This document shows positions 7,957 through 17,271 of a stretch of 64,000 nt of DNA, in pieces. Both the position numbers and the translations under genes were made by a program. Each line of letters opens with the position of its first letter. Within the stretch, counting starts at the first letter, position 1. Below the pieces are notes generated by a model that searched no databases, was not told the DNA's origin, and saw only the letters and a list, made by a program, of their open reading frames with translations. This DNA is from DASQZK01 sp963809925 (GTDB taxonomy: Bacteria; Bacteroidota; Bacteroidia; Bacteroidales; GCA-2748055): NCBI GenBank assembly GCA_963809925.1, contig CAWELH010000008.1:124001-188000 (forward strand). The letters run 5' to 3'.

Positions 7957-9099
7957 TTGGAATATTTTTTGCAACACACAGACCTGTATACCAGGGTATT
8001 AATTATTATATTCCTGATATCATTTTTCATTCAGGCTTTCTATTACCTGATTATCTTTGTAAGGGCAGGAAAAGCTCCTGCCGGAAACAAAGGTAGTAGC
8101 ATAGATTTTCCACCCGTTTCGGTAATTATTTGTGCCCGGAACGAAGCTGAAAATCTGAGAAACCATCTGCCATCGATACTGGAACAGGATTATCCCGCTT
8201 TCGAGGTGATCGTGGTAAACGATTGTTCGGAGGACGAAACGGAGGAAGTACTTACATTATTCAGCAAAAAGTATCCACACCTGCATGTTTCCGTTATTAA
8301 AAAGGATCCGATTTTCAGCCATGGGAAAAAACTGGCGCTTACCATTGGCATTAAGGCCTCTGCAAATGAACTCCTATTGCTGACCGATGCCGATTGTGAG
8401 CCGGCAGCGAATCAATGGATTCGGACCATGATCAGGAATTTCGACGATCAGACCGAAATTGTTACGGGCGTTGGCTTATACAAAAAAAACAAAGGACTTT
8501 TAAATCTGCTCATTCGTTTCGACACAGCCTTTGTTGCCATGCAGTATCTTTCTTTAGCCAGGTTCGGGAAGCCATATATGGGTGTGGGCAGGAACCTGGC
8601 GTATAAGAAGAGCCTGTTTTTCAAGCATAAGGGGTTTGCTTCACACAGCCGGCTGAAATCGGGCGATGACGATCTTTTTGTCAGCGAAGCTTCTACCAAA
8701 GGAAACACACGCGTTGAAACGCATCCCGACAGTTTCACCTATTCCAGACCGAAAGAAAAATGGGATGCCTGGATAGCACAGAAGAAACGCCATTTAACAA
8801 CGGGAAGATTTTATCAACAATCCGTGAAACGATGGCTGGGTGTTGAATATATCTCGCGGATGCTATTGAATATAAGCTTTGTGTTCCTTTTGTTTACCCA
8901 TGCTTTCATCTTGTATATCCTGGGTGTTTATTTTATACTAATTCTCATTAAGGGGATTATTTTTAATATTGCTTTTAGGCGTTTGTATGAAAAATATTTA
9001 TTCTTACCTTCGCTGCTGTTTGAACCTGTCTTTCCGTTGTTTTATGCGATGTTGCACATTGGGAATTATATTGAAAGGAAAAGAAATAGATGGAATTAA
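7957..9099 (+). CDS. Membrane-bound family 2 glycosyltransferase
   Basis: A 380-residue protein with one N-terminal membrane helix (about 12-35), a GT-A catalytic domain and two or three C-terminal helices (about 300-365). Catalytic features are visible: VSVIICARNEAENL at the domain start, NDCSEDE, the DxD-like TDADCEP, and a QKKRH motif resembling the QxxRW of processive enzymes. It should transfer a sugar from a nucleotide donor to a lipid or polysaccharide on the cytoplasmic side. The only reasonable start is TTG at 7957, since no ATG occurs before the first helix. The last ten bases overlap the sigma-factor gene, so translation is coupled. The substrate is unknown. Confidence 0.85.
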   Translation: MEYFLQHTDLYTRVLIIIFLISFFIQAFYYLIIFVRAGKAPAGNKGSSIDFPPVSVIICARNEAENLRNHLPSILEQDYPAFEVIVVNDCSEDETEEVLTLFSKKYPHLHVSVIKKDPIFSHGKKLALTIGIKASANELLLLTDADCEPAANQWIRTMIRNFDDQTEIVTGVGLYKKNKGLLNLLIRFDTAFVAMQYLSLARFGKPYMGVGRNLAYKKSLFFKHKGFASHSRLKSGDDDLFVSEASTKGNTRVETHPDSFTYSRPKEKWDAWIAQKKRHLTTGRFYQQSVKRWLGVEYISRMLLNISFVFLLFTHAFILYILGVYFILILIKGIIFNIAFRRLYEKYLFLPSLLFEPVFPLFYAMLHIGNYIERKRNRWN

Positions 9100-9695
9100 A
9101 CCTTAACTTATCTGATAAGGCACAACAGGATTTCCGGCTTGTCGAACTGGCCAGGAAAGGTGACCAGAAAGCTTTTGCTGAGCTTCTTGGCCGCTACAGA
9201 GACACCATCTATTACATGCTGTTGAAAATGGTGAACAATCCCATTGACGCAGAGGATCTTACTATCGAGGCTTTTGGAAAAGCCTTTAAGAACATCAATC
9301 AGTATACACCGAACTACGCCTTCAGTACATGGCTTTTTAAGATCGCAACCAACAACTGTATCGATTTTATTAGAAAAAAAAGGGGAAACATGGTCTCTCT
9401 CGACCATACCTTTGATGATGACGATTCGATGACACCCTCCTCATCCATTCAGTCAGATTCACCCAACCCCGAAAATCATATGATCAACCAGCAGAAAGTG
9501 TTGATCATGCGCGATGTGGTATCAAAACTAAAACCTCGCTACCGCCGCCTGGTTGAGTTGAGATATTTTAATGAGTTTTCCTATGAAGAAATCTCTCAGG
9601 AGCTAAACCTCCCCATTGGAACAGTAAAAGCCCAGCTTTTCAGGGCAAGGGAACTTCTCTACAACATTCTTAAGAATACGCCGGAAAAAATCTGA
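9090..9695 (+). CDS. RNA polymerase sigma factor, ECF type
   Basis: A 201-residue sigma-70 family protein with region 2 (about residues 20-90, including DAEDLTIEAFGKAF and STWLFKIATNNCIDFIRKKR) and region 4 (about 140-195, RYRRLVELRYFNEFSYEEIS then a GTVKAQLFRAR recognition helix). It directs polymerase to alternative promoters. No anti-sigma gene adjoins. Instead it lies between a glycosyltransferase (10-base overlap) and rsmG (8-base gap), so it is probably expressed constitutively with them. The linker between the regions (about 110-135) is rich in Ser, Asp and Pro. Confidence 0.9.
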   Translation: MELNLNLSDKAQQDFRLVELARKGDQKAFAELLGRYRDTIYYMLLKMVNNPIDAEDLTIEAFGKAFKNINQYTPNYAFSTWLFKIATNNCIDFIRKKRGNMVSLDHTFDDDDSMTPSSSIQSDSPNPENHMINQQKVLIMRDVVSKLKPRYRRLVELRYFNEFSYEEISQELNLPIGTVKAQLFRARELLYNILKNTPEKI

Positions 9696-9703
9696 GCAGT
9701 CAT

Positions 9704-10339
9704 ATGGAAGGTATCCTGAAATATTTCCCGGAACTATCCGGTGAACAACAGGAAAAATTTCGTGAGCTCGGAAGTTTATTCAATTCATGGAACGGGAAGA
9801 TCAACCTGGTTTCCCGAAAAGACCAGCCCCATCTTTACGAACGTCACATCCTTCATTCCCTGTCAATCGCAAAAGTTGTCAGCTTTACGAATGGCAGTCG
9901 CATCCTCGATGTCGGGACAGGAGGTGGCTTTCCGGGGGTTCCACTGGCTATCATGTTCCCGGAGGCCAAATTTACACTTGTCGATTCCATCGGAAAAAAA
10001 ATAAGGGTTGTGAATGAAATCATTGCGGAACTAAACCTCAGTAATGCGACCACCATCACGGCCAGGGCTGAAACTCTCAAGGGAGACTGGCACTTTATTA
10101 CCAGCAGAGCGGTATCCGCTTTTCCACAGTTTTACAACCTGATTGGCCGAAAAATTTCCCGTGAACAGTTCAACGTTCTCCCGAACGGTATTCTTTATCT
10201 TAAGGGAGGTGACTTTGAGGATGAAATTTCAGCCTTTCGTCCGAACATAAGAATATTCAGTATTTCCGATTACTTTTCGGAAGATTTCTTTGAAACAAAG
10301 AAGATTATCTACCTGCCTCTCAGAAGAAATGATAACTAA
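9704..10339 (+). CDS. rsmG: 16S rRNA (guanine-527-N7)-methyltransferase
   Basis: A 211-residue RsmG (GidB) protein that methylates G527 of 16S rRNA using S-adenosylmethionine. The N-terminal helical part contains the family segment FNSWNGKINLVSRKD. The SAM-binding glycine loop ILDVGTGGGFPGVPLAI follows at about residue 68, then TLVDSIGKKIRVV and the TSRAV segment. It is full length. It lies 8 bases after the sigma-factor gene and about 100 bases before rpmH, with an own promoter for rpmH in between. Confidence 0.95.
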   Translation: MEGILKYFPELSGEQQEKFRELGSLFNSWNGKINLVSRKDQPHLYERHILHSLSIAKVVSFTNGSRILDVGTGGGFPGVPLAIMFPEAKFTLVDSIGKKIRVVNEIIAELNLSNATTITARAETLKGDWHFITSRAVSAFPQFYNLIGRKISREQFNVLPNGILYLKGGDFEDEISAFRPNIRIFSISDYFSEDFFETKKIIYLPLRRNDN

Positions 10340-10362
10340 AACACTCTTTTTTGCTGAAATAC

Positions 10363-10393
10363 TTTTTGATAAATGAAAAAAAACCTATTTTTG
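10363..10393 (+). promoter_or_regulatory. Promoter of rpmH
   Basis: A TTTTTG (10363-10368) and TATTTTTG (10386-10393), spaced by 17 bases, match the Bacteroidota TTTG / TAnnTTTG promoter. The -7 element is about 43 bases before the rpmH start. Confidence 0.7.
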
Positions 10394-10435
10394 CAATCCA
10401 TTTCAAAAGATAATAACGGATAAAGATATCATATC

Positions 10436-10594
10436 ATGAAAAGAACGTTTCAGCCATCCAGAAGAAAAAGAAGCAACAAGCATGGTTTCAGGTTAAGAAT
10501 GGCTACAGCAAACGGCCGGAAAGTTTTGGCTTCCAGGAGAGCGAAAGGGAGAAAGAAACTGAGTATTTCCGACGAGGCAAGACATAAAAAATAA
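10436..10594 (+). CDS. rpmH: 50S ribosomal protein L34
   Basis: A 52-codon gene starting MKRTFQPSRRKRSNKHGF and ending SISDEARHKK, clearly L34. The protein is very basic and binds 23S rRNA in the large subunit. The conserved segments TFQPS, HGFRLRM, GRKVLASRRAKGRKKL are all present. It is preceded by a good promoter and followed by an intrinsic terminator, so it is a single-gene unit. It is not next to dnaA or rnpA here, unlike in many bacteria. Confidence 0.97.
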   Translation: MKRTFQPSRRKRSNKHGFRLRMATANGRKVLASRRAKGRKKLSISDEARHKK

Positions 10595-10622
10595 TCCTCC
10601 CCGTGGGGAATGATTTTGACTG

Positions 10623-10653
10623 AAACGAATCACTGTACTGGTTCGTTTTTTTT
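10623..10653 (+). terminator. Intrinsic terminator after rpmH
   Basis: Stem aaacgaatca / tggttcgttt (10 pairs with one wobble) around a short loop, running directly into eight T residues (10646-10653). It starts about 29 bases after the rpmH stop. Confidence 0.85.
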
Positions 10654-10813
10654 ATGCCGGAGGTTCTCCCTTCTTCGTTGCCATCCCTGCAGCGGCACTT
10701 TCAATGTTCCTGAGTATACGTATTACAGAGTTTTCAATTTTCTTTTCATTCCTGCTGAAGAAGAAAGATTATTAGTATCTTCACTTCTTATTTGTCAAAA
10801 TCCATGTACGGAA

Positions 10814-13639
10814 ATGAAGAAAAAAGCCAAGATTCATCCTCCCAGACATTCTTCTGACCATCCAATCCAAAAACTGGCTTTCCTTTTCAGCATCACCGGC
10901 GAAACTGGTGAGAGTATAACTCATCTGTGCGATTCAGTAAAACGACTGAAAAAGGAATATCAAAGATCCGCTTCATTTTATCTGCTCGATGAAAAGGGTA
11001 AGCATACACAATCCCTTTCTGAAATGCTGCCCGCCGATTCCGGGCTTACCGTCATCCAGGTCAGCAATATGGTTCTTCCTGCCCTAAACGACGATGTTGA
11101 CTTTGTGGTGCTCATGGAAGCCGGTGGCATTTTTCGTGACATCAATTTCAATGTCTTCTTCCAGGATGAAAATTTTCTCCCCGGTAAGGGGGAAACATGT
11201 AGTTTGTATTTTAAAGATCAACTACCTGGCACGGCCGAATGTCTCCTTTTTGACAGGGAAACTGTTCAATACTTTCAGGAACTTCCTGCCAGCGATAAGG
11301 AAACCTTCAGAGCTAACACCCTGTGGTACCTCAGGCATTTACGTCTCAAGAGCCGCAAAATTATCACCAGTCTCGATAACCCTTACCAGACCAGCACTCC
11401 AGCGCACTCCGGTTGGTTTGCCATCCGACCTGCTTTAAAACGATGGTACAACTGGAATTTTACACGTGCACTCAGGGAGGGCCGATCTAAGAATCGTTTC
11501 GTATTTTTAAAAGAATCCCCGCTTCTCCGACCGCTTTTCATCATGGCTGCTCTGCTAACCATCGTCCTGCTGCCTTTGATAAGCTATCAGGCAGGGATCT
11601 CCGGTGATGAAGAAAAGCACTGGCTGCAGGCAGAAAAGGTTTATGATTATTTCGCCTCCGGCGGACAGGATACGCTGGCGCTGAACGACACAAAGTATAA
11701 ACTCAATTTTTACGGCCAATCGTTCGATCTACTTACCTATGCTTTCATAAAAACCTTCCATATTGAAAAGATCTACGAGACAAGGCATGTCCTTAACGGG
11801 CTTATGGGAGCACTTACCATGGTGGCCACAGCCCTGCTCGTACGTTTGCTTCTGGGGAATGCTGCGGGACTTCTGAGCCTGTTTCTGATGTTCTTCTCCC
11901 CGCGTTTTCTGGGGCATGCTATGAACAACCCGCTGGACATCCCCTTCGCGCTTGGCTATATATTTACCTTGCTTCAGATTGTGCGATTTCTGAAGCGACT
12001 CCCGGTTTTCTCGGTCAGGATCGCAATCCTCATCATGCTCGGTATCGCATTTACAATTTCAATCCGTATTGGCGGCCTCATCCTCATTCCATATTTGTTT
12101 CTCTTCTGTAGTTTGTATGTTCTCTTTAACAAATGGCCATGGCCATTTTTAAAGAAAGGCTATACTTCCTTCGTGAAGAAAGGACTTATCTACCTGGTGG
12201 CAATTTCCATCGGTTCATATATCCTCAGTATCCTGCCATGGCCCTACGCTCTGAAGGCCCCGCTCAAAAATCCTTTTACTTCGCTGGAGATGATGTCGAA
12301 CATTTCTGTTGCGCTGAGGGTCATGTTTGAAGGAAAAATCATATGGTCAGATAACCTCCCGTGGTACTATATCCCGAAAAATATCATCATCACCGTACCC
12401 CTTGTTATTCTTATCTTCTTCCTGGTCCCGCTTTTTATCGCCCATAAGAAAAAAGATACGGTACATGCATTCTGGATCTTTCTCCTGTACTTTACCTCTC
12501 TCTTTCCGGTTGCATATATTATCTATAAAGGATCAAACGTGTACGGCGGCTGGCGCCATGTTCTTTTTATTTATCCGCCCATGGTTGCATTAACCTCAAT
12601 AGGGATTATCTGGGTCAGGGATATGTTTTCAAACCGCTGGCTCAGACAAGGAATTATTTTATTGATCATCGTTTCCATGGCCGGCCCGGTAATTCATATT
12701 TTCAGAAATTTTCCACTGCAGTATATATATTATAATCAACTGGTGGGTGGTGTCGATAAAGCCTTTAAAAAATACGAGACCGATTATTACCTGGTCAGCC
12801 TGAAACCCGGGACCGAATGGATAAAGGAGGATCTTCTGCCTCAGAGGAAAAAGAACACCGTAATCATTTCAAATGCTCCTTCAGCAACGATTTCATATTA
12901 TTTCAGGCATGATGCCGATACGGTTTCCCTGCCATATACCCGATATTACGATCGGGGAATCTACGACTGGGACTATGCGGTATTTTTCATGAACTATATC
13001 GATCCCTGGCAGATCAGGAATGGTGTCTGGCCTCCGAAGAATACAGTGTATGAGGTAATGGTGGATGATGTTCCTGTATGCGCCGTGGTGAAGCGTGATA
13101 ACCGGGATGATTATAATGGTGTCCGTAAAATGAATGAAGGCGTCAGAAACAAGAATAACCTAGAGGTTATGGAAGGTTTAGGTTTGCTTGAAAAAGCTAT
13201 TGCCTATGATAAACATAACGAGGTAGCCTATCTCAGTGTAGCACACGGATATATCCTTGTAAATCAGTTTGATCTGGCACGCCAGAAACTACAGACCCTC
13301 CTGTCATTCTATCCCGACTATGATAAAGCACTTAACCTTATCGGTTATTCCTATCTGATGGAAGCCAGTGCAAAAAAGGATCTGCAGTTGATTGAACGCG
13401 CCATCACCATATTTAGCCAGGTCATCAAGATCAATTTTAAAAATTCCCAGGGATTTTACTACCTCGGCATCTCATATATGATGAAGGGCAATGACGACCA
13501 GGCTTTGAGTTATTTAAATAAGTCTCTGGAGCTAAATCCGCAGTACCGTGACGCATACTATTCTATTGCCAGCATCCTTGAACGTCGCGGTGACCGGCAA
13601 AAAGCACAGCAGTTCAGGAAGTATGCCGACGCTTTATAA
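10814..13639 (+). CDS. Membrane glycosyltransferase (ArnT/PMT-like) with C-terminal TPR repeats
   Basis: A 941-residue fusion. Residues 1-230 form a soluble N-terminal domain I do not recognise. Residues 235-620 carry about ten membrane helices with the ISGDEEKHW motif in the first outer loop, placed like the catalytic acidic pair of lipid-linked-sugar GT-C enzymes. Residues 620-770 look like an outer-face domain, and 770-940 contain about four TPR units (for example SQGFYYLGISYMMKGNDDQA). It should move a sugar from a polyprenyl-phosphate donor on the outer face of the inner membrane. I start at 10814 (MKKKAKIHPP), because the frame further upstream runs back into the rpmH terminator. Confidence 0.8.
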   Translation: MKKKAKIHPPRHSSDHPIQKLAFLFSITGETGESITHLCDSVKRLKKEYQRSASFYLLDEKGKHTQSLSEMLPADSGLTVIQVSNMVLPALNDDVDFVVLMEAGGIFRDINFNVFFQDENFLPGKGETCSLYFKDQLPGTAECLLFDRETVQYFQELPASDKETFRANTLWYLRHLRLKSRKIITSLDNPYQTSTPAHSGWFAIRPALKRWYNWNFTRALREGRSKNRFVFLKESPLLRPLFIMAALLTIVLLPLISYQAGISGDEEKHWLQAEKVYDYFASGGQDTLALNDTKYKLNFYGQSFDLLTYAFIKTFHIEKIYETRHVLNGLMGALTMVATALLVRLLLGNAAGLLSLFLMFFSPRFLGHAMNNPLDIPFALGYIFTLLQIVRFLKRLPVFSVRIAILIMLGIAFTISIRIGGLILIPYLFLFCSLYVLFNKWPWPFLKKGYTSFVKKGLIYLVAISIGSYILSILPWPYALKAPLKNPFTSLEMMSNISVALRVMFEGKIIWSDNLPWYYIPKNIIITVPLVILIFFLVPLFIAHKKKDTVHAFWIFLLYFTSLFPVAYIIYKGSNVYGGWRHVLFIYPPMVALTSIGIIWVRDMFSNRWLRQGIILLIIVSMAGPVIHIFRNFPLQYIYYNQLVGGVDKAFKKYETDYYLVSLKPGTEWIKEDLLPQRKKNTVIISNAPSATISYYFRHDADTVSLPYTRYYDRGIYDWDYAVFFMNYIDPWQIRNGVWPPKNTVYEVMVDDVPVCAVVKRDNRDDYNGVRKMNEGVRNKNNLEVMEGLGLLEKAIAYDKHNEVAYLSVAHGYILVNQFDLARQKLQTLLSFYPDYDKALNLIGYSYLMEASAKKDLQLIERAITIFSQVIKINFKNSQGFYYLGISYMMKGNDDQALSYLNKSLELNPQYRDAYYSIASILERRGDRQKAQQFRKYADAL

Positions 13640-13669
13640 TTGATAACTTGGTAATTATTCATATTTTTG
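13640..13669 (+). promoter_or_regulatory. Promoter of the FAD oxidoreductase gene
   Basis: TATTTTTG (13662-13669) matches the -7 consensus exactly, with TTG (13640-13642) 19 bases upstream. The ATG is 27 bases beyond. Confidence 0.65.
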
Positions 13670-13695
13670 CGTTCGAATAAATCCATCAGCAATAG

Positions 13696-15132
13696 ATGAG
13701 AATAGCTGTCATTGGCGCCGGGCCGGCTGGGATAACCGCTGCCTATCAATTATCCAAAGCAATTAAGAAGGGAAAAACCGACCAGCTCGATCTGTACGAA
13801 ATTTCCTCCCATATTGGTGGACTGGCCAGGTCGATAGACATCTTCAACCAGAGAGTGGATCTCGGGCCTCACCGATTTTTTAGTCAAGACCCCAAAATCA
13901 ATAGCTTATGGCTCGAGGTAGCGGGCAAGGATTTTGATATTGTGAACCGGCAAACCAGGATCTTCTATAAAAACTCTTTTTTCAATTATCCCATCAAAGC
14001 CGGAAATGCACTCAAAGGGCTGGGAATCTTTGAAGCCGTGCTTTGCGTTCTCAGCTATGTAAAACAGCGTATTTTCCCCGCCCCCGACGACGGCACCTTT
14101 GAAAACTGGGTATCAAACCGCTTCGGAAAACGTCTCTACAAAATATTCTTTAAAACCTACAGCGAGAAACTTTGGGGCATCAGCTGCAGAGATCTTGACA
14201 AGGATTTCGCTGCACAACGTATCAAAAAACTATCGCTGTTTGAAGCCATCAAAAATGCCATCTTCCAGGGGAAGAACAACAAACACCAGACCCTCGTCGA
14301 CCAGTTTGCTTATCCCATAAATGGCACAGGATGGATTTATGAGAAAATGGCGGAAACCATCCGTGAAAACGGTGGTAACATTTACCTCAATAAAGGCGTT
14401 GAGAAGGTAATAACCTCCGGACATGTGGTAACGGGACTACAGCTAACCAGCGGCGAGACCATCAACTATGACCAGGTGATCTCATCCATGCCCATCTCCC
14501 TCCTGGTGACAAGGTTGCCGGAAACACCTTATGATATCAGGGAATTTGCCAATTCACTCCGCTTCAGGAATACTGTACTCGTCTACCTTAAGATCAATAA
14601 AACCGAATTGTTTCCTGACCAGTGGCTCTATATTCATTCTGCCAATTTGAAAACAGGCAGGATTACAAACTTCAGGAACTGGGTACCCCAGTTATACGGC
14701 AAGGAGGAATCATCCATACTCTGCATGGAATACTGGTGCAATTTCGAAGATCCGGAATGGCAGCTGAGTGATCAGGATTATATCACTATGGCAGAAATGG
14801 AGATCAAACAGACCGGGCTTATCGGTGACGCGGAAGTGGAAGATGGGAAAGTGATTCGGATCCCAAGATGTTATCCGGTGTATTTCCGGGGATACAAGGA
14901 TAAACTGAAACCAATTGAAGAATACCTGGAAGGAATTCAGAACCTACAGGCAATTGGGCGATATGGAGCGTATAAATATAATAATCAGGATCACAGCATA
15001 TTCATGGGAATCCTCGCTGCCGAAAATATATTGGAAAATACCAACCATAATTTGTGGGAGATAAATACCGATTACGAAACATACCAGGAATCAAGCATCA
15101 TTACGAAAACGGGACTTGTAAAAACATCATAG
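13696..15132 (+). CDS. FAD/NAD(P)-dependent amine-oxidase-like protein
   Basis: A 478-residue flavoprotein with the dinucleotide-binding motif VIGAGPAGITAAY at residues 5-17 and an acidic strand end (DLYEISSHIGGLARS) at about 33-48. The fold is that of protoporphyrinogen oxidase and UDP-galactopyranose mutase relatives. The segment DLGPHRFFSQDP resembles those used around a flavin by UDP-galactopyranose-mutase-like enzymes. Near the C terminus GRYGAYKYNNQDHSI is typical of the group acting on nucleotide or lipid-linked sugars. The stop is two bases before mqnE. A role in surface-sugar metabolism is inference; it could also act on a quinone or isoprenoid. Confidence 0.75.
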   Translation: MRIAVIGAGPAGITAAYQLSKAIKKGKTDQLDLYEISSHIGGLARSIDIFNQRVDLGPHRFFSQDPKINSLWLEVAGKDFDIVNRQTRIFYKNSFFNYPIKAGNALKGLGIFEAVLCVLSYVKQRIFPAPDDGTFENWVSNRFGKRLYKIFFKTYSEKLWGISCRDLDKDFAAQRIKKLSLFEAIKNAIFQGKNNKHQTLVDQFAYPINGTGWIYEKMAETIRENGGNIYLNKGVEKVITSGHVVTGLQLTSGETINYDQVISSMPISLLVTRLPETPYDIREFANSLRFRNTVLVYLKINKTELFPDQWLYIHSANLKTGRITNFRNWVPQLYGKEESSILCMEYWCNFEDPEWQLSDQDYITMAEMEIKQTGLIGDAEVEDGKVIRIPRCYPVYFRGYKDKLKPIEEYLEGIQNLQAIGRYGAYKYNNQDHSIFMGILAAENILENTNHNLWEINTDYETYQESSIITKTGLVKTS

Positions 15133-15134
15133 GA

Positions 15135-16250
15135 ATGGAGAAGGAAATATTCTTGAAGGGACTGAAGGGGAAAAAGGATGAGATCACCCGTAAAATATTG
15201 AACAAAGAACGCATTACCACTGAAGAAGGGCTGTTTCTTTTTAGTGAATTCGAACTATCTCTGCTGGGTCTGCTTGCTGATCACTGCCGCGAACAACATA
15301 ATGAACAGTTCGTATATTTTAACCGGAATTTTCACCTTGAACCTACGAATATATGTATCCATCATTGCCTGTTCTGTTCCTATTCACGGAACATCAATGA
15401 AGAAGGAGCCTGGGAATACAGCCTCGACGACATCAGGAAACTCGTTGCTGAATACCGTCAGAGTGATGTGACTGAAATCCATATAGTCGGTGGCGTTCAT
15501 CCTTCCAGGGGAGTTGAATACTATGCGGAAATGCTCAGACTGGTGAGGGAAGAACTTCCGCATATCCATATAAAAGCCTTCACCGCAGCAGAAATCGACC
15601 ATATGGCAAGAAAATCGAGGATGGATGTAAAAGATGCACTCACCCTCCTCAGAGAGGCAGGTCTCCAGTCAATGCCGGGAGGGGGAGCTGAAATCTTCGA
15701 TGAGGGCCTGAGGGAAAAGATCTGCCCCGACAAAACCGGCTCGGCAAGATGGCTTGAGATACACAGGACAGCACACGAGCTTGGGCTGCCAACGAATGCA
15801 ACCATACTTTACGGACATCTTGAGGATTATAGCATGCGAATCGATCATCTCAACAGGCTCAGGGACCTCCAGGATATTACCTCCGGATTCAACGCCTTTA
15901 TTCCCCTCAAATACCGCAGCATGAACAATGCCCTTTCCGAGACAGGCGAAGTATCCTTCCCTGAAGACCTCAGGAATTACGCGGTTTCCAGGATCTTTCT
16001 CGATAACATTCCTCACATCAAAGCCTACTGGCCTATGATCGGTAAGGAAAATGCTACCCTGGCTCTGTCTTTCGGTGTGGACGACCTTGATGGTACCATT
16101 AACGACACGACAAAAATATATACCATGGCCGGTGCGGAAGAGCAGAATCCCGGTATGACGGTGGAGGAAATTGTCAGGCTGGTAAAAGGCAGCAAAAAAG
16201 TACCCGTTGAACGCGACAGCCTTTACCATCCGCTGAAAATATTCTCCTGA
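15135..16250 (+). CDS. mqnE: Aminodeoxyfutalosine synthase, radical SAM
   Basis: A 371-residue radical SAM enzyme of the futalosine menaquinone pathway. It joins SAM to the 3-carboxyvinyl ether of chorismate to give aminofutalosine. The iron-sulfur motif C-x3-C-x2-C is at Cys74, Cys78, Cys81 (CIHHCLFC), preceded by NFHLEPTN. The family segments EIHIVGGVHP and KAFTAAEI favour MqnE over MqnC. I start at 15135 (MEKEIFLKG): the longer frame from 15054 lies inside the upstream gene. It lies two bases after the oxidoreductase stop, so the two are cotranscribed. Other mqn genes are not in the window. Confidence 0.9.
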   Translation: MEKEIFLKGLKGKKDEITRKILNKERITTEEGLFLFSEFELSLLGLLADHCREQHNEQFVYFNRNFHLEPTNICIHHCLFCSYSRNINEEGAWEYSLDDIRKLVAEYRQSDVTEIHIVGGVHPSRGVEYYAEMLRLVREELPHIHIKAFTAAEIDHMARKSRMDVKDALTLLREAGLQSMPGGGAEIFDEGLREKICPDKTGSARWLEIHRTAHELGLPTNATILYGHLEDYSMRIDHLNRLRDLQDITSGFNAFIPLKYRSMNNALSETGEVSFPEDLRNYAVSRIFLDNIPHIKAYWPMIGKENATLALSFGVDDLDGTINDTTKIYTMAGAEEQNPGMTVEEIVRLVKGSKKVPVERDSLYHPLKIFS

Positions 16251-16399
16251 CATATATACCTTTTATTGAAAAATTCCGTTCATAAAAAACATGCCGACAT
16301 CCTGAAACGAGTGAACAACCGTCTCATTGACAAAGCCGGCGGTATTGCTGCAAGACTTTATTCATCCGTGAATCTGCAGATGAATAAAACGGATTTAAT

Positions 16400-16407
16400 T
16401 ATCTTTG
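16400..16407 (+). promoter_or_regulatory. -7 element for the PASTA protein gene
   Basis: TATCTTTG, an exact match to TAnnTTTG, 13 bases before the ATG at 16420 and 22 before the ATG at 16429. It rules out the in-frame TTG at 16405 as the start. Confidence 0.6.
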
Positions 16408-16419
16408 TCGGGTAATAAA

Positions 16420-17271
16420 ATGAACCCTATGAATTTTCTGAACTTCCTGATTTCAAAAACCTTCCTGAAAAATCTCCTGATCGCAGTGGCGATCGTCATC
16501 GTCATTTTTGCAGGAACCCTCATCTGGCTCAGGATTTATACACATCACGGACAGGCAATTACAGTTCCTGATCTGACCGGGCTCAACAGAGAAGAAGTTG
16601 AGTCAATCCTCGACTCCAAAAATCTCCGGTATAAAGTCACTGACTCCATTTTTTACAAGGAACTTCCGAGAGGAAGCGTAGCCAGGCAAAATCCCAAACC
16701 GGGATCAAAAGTAAAGGAATATCGACGCATATATCTGACAATGAACGCGATAAATCCTGAAAAGGTGACCATGCCGGCTGTAACCGGCGTTTCGCTTCGA
16801 CAAGCCCGTTCCACGCTGGAATCGTATGGCCTCAACCTGGGAAAGCTGTCGTATAAACCCGATATGTTCATGAACCGCGTGTTGGAACAGCGGATCAACG
16901 ATACACTGGCAGAACCCGGTGCACGGGTCCTGAAAGGATCAAACATCGATCTCGTTCTGGGTAGAGGACTGAGCGAGGAGACAACGGCAGTTCCCGATCT
17001 CGTTGGCCTTAGCCTGTTTACTGCGCGTAATATGCTGGCCGACAGGTACCTGAATATCAATGCAGTGATCTACGATAACCATGTCACCAACGAAGTGGAT
17101 ACTGCCAATGCCTTCATCTGGAGGCAAAGACCGGAATTTCAGGAGGGGAATACCATTCATCTCGGTGCGAATGTAGATGTTTGGCTGACCATAGATTCGA
17201 CCAAACTGCCGGCGACCGATACCCTGGCCATTGAAAATGATGAGGATATTCAGGATGATATATTCAATTAA
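16420..17271 (+). CDS. PASTA-domain membrane protein
   Basis: A 283-residue protein with one membrane helix (about 20-40) and three PASTA domains outside (about 45-110, 112-180, 188-260), each opening with a VPDL or MPAV segment. PASTA domains bind peptidoglycan or lipid II fragments; here there is no kinase or penicillin-binding domain. In Bacteroidota such short PASTA proteins lie near ddl and rluD, as here, which suggests a role in wall synthesis or division. The start could be 16420 or the second ATG at 16429. The last 17 bases overlap the next gene. Confidence 0.85.
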   Translation: MNPMNFLNFLISKTFLKNLLIAVAIVIVIFAGTLIWLRIYTHHGQAITVPDLTGLNREEVESILDSKNLRYKVTDSIFYKELPRGSVARQNPKPGSKVKEYRRIYLTMNAINPEKVTMPAVTGVSLRQARSTLESYGLNLGKLSYKPDMFMNRVLEQRINDTLAEPGARVLKGSNIDLVLGRGLSEETTAVPDLVGLSLFTARNMLADRYLNINAVIYDNHVTNEVDTANAFIWRQRPEFQEGNTIHLGANVDVWLTIDSTKLPATDTLAIENDEDIQDDIFN

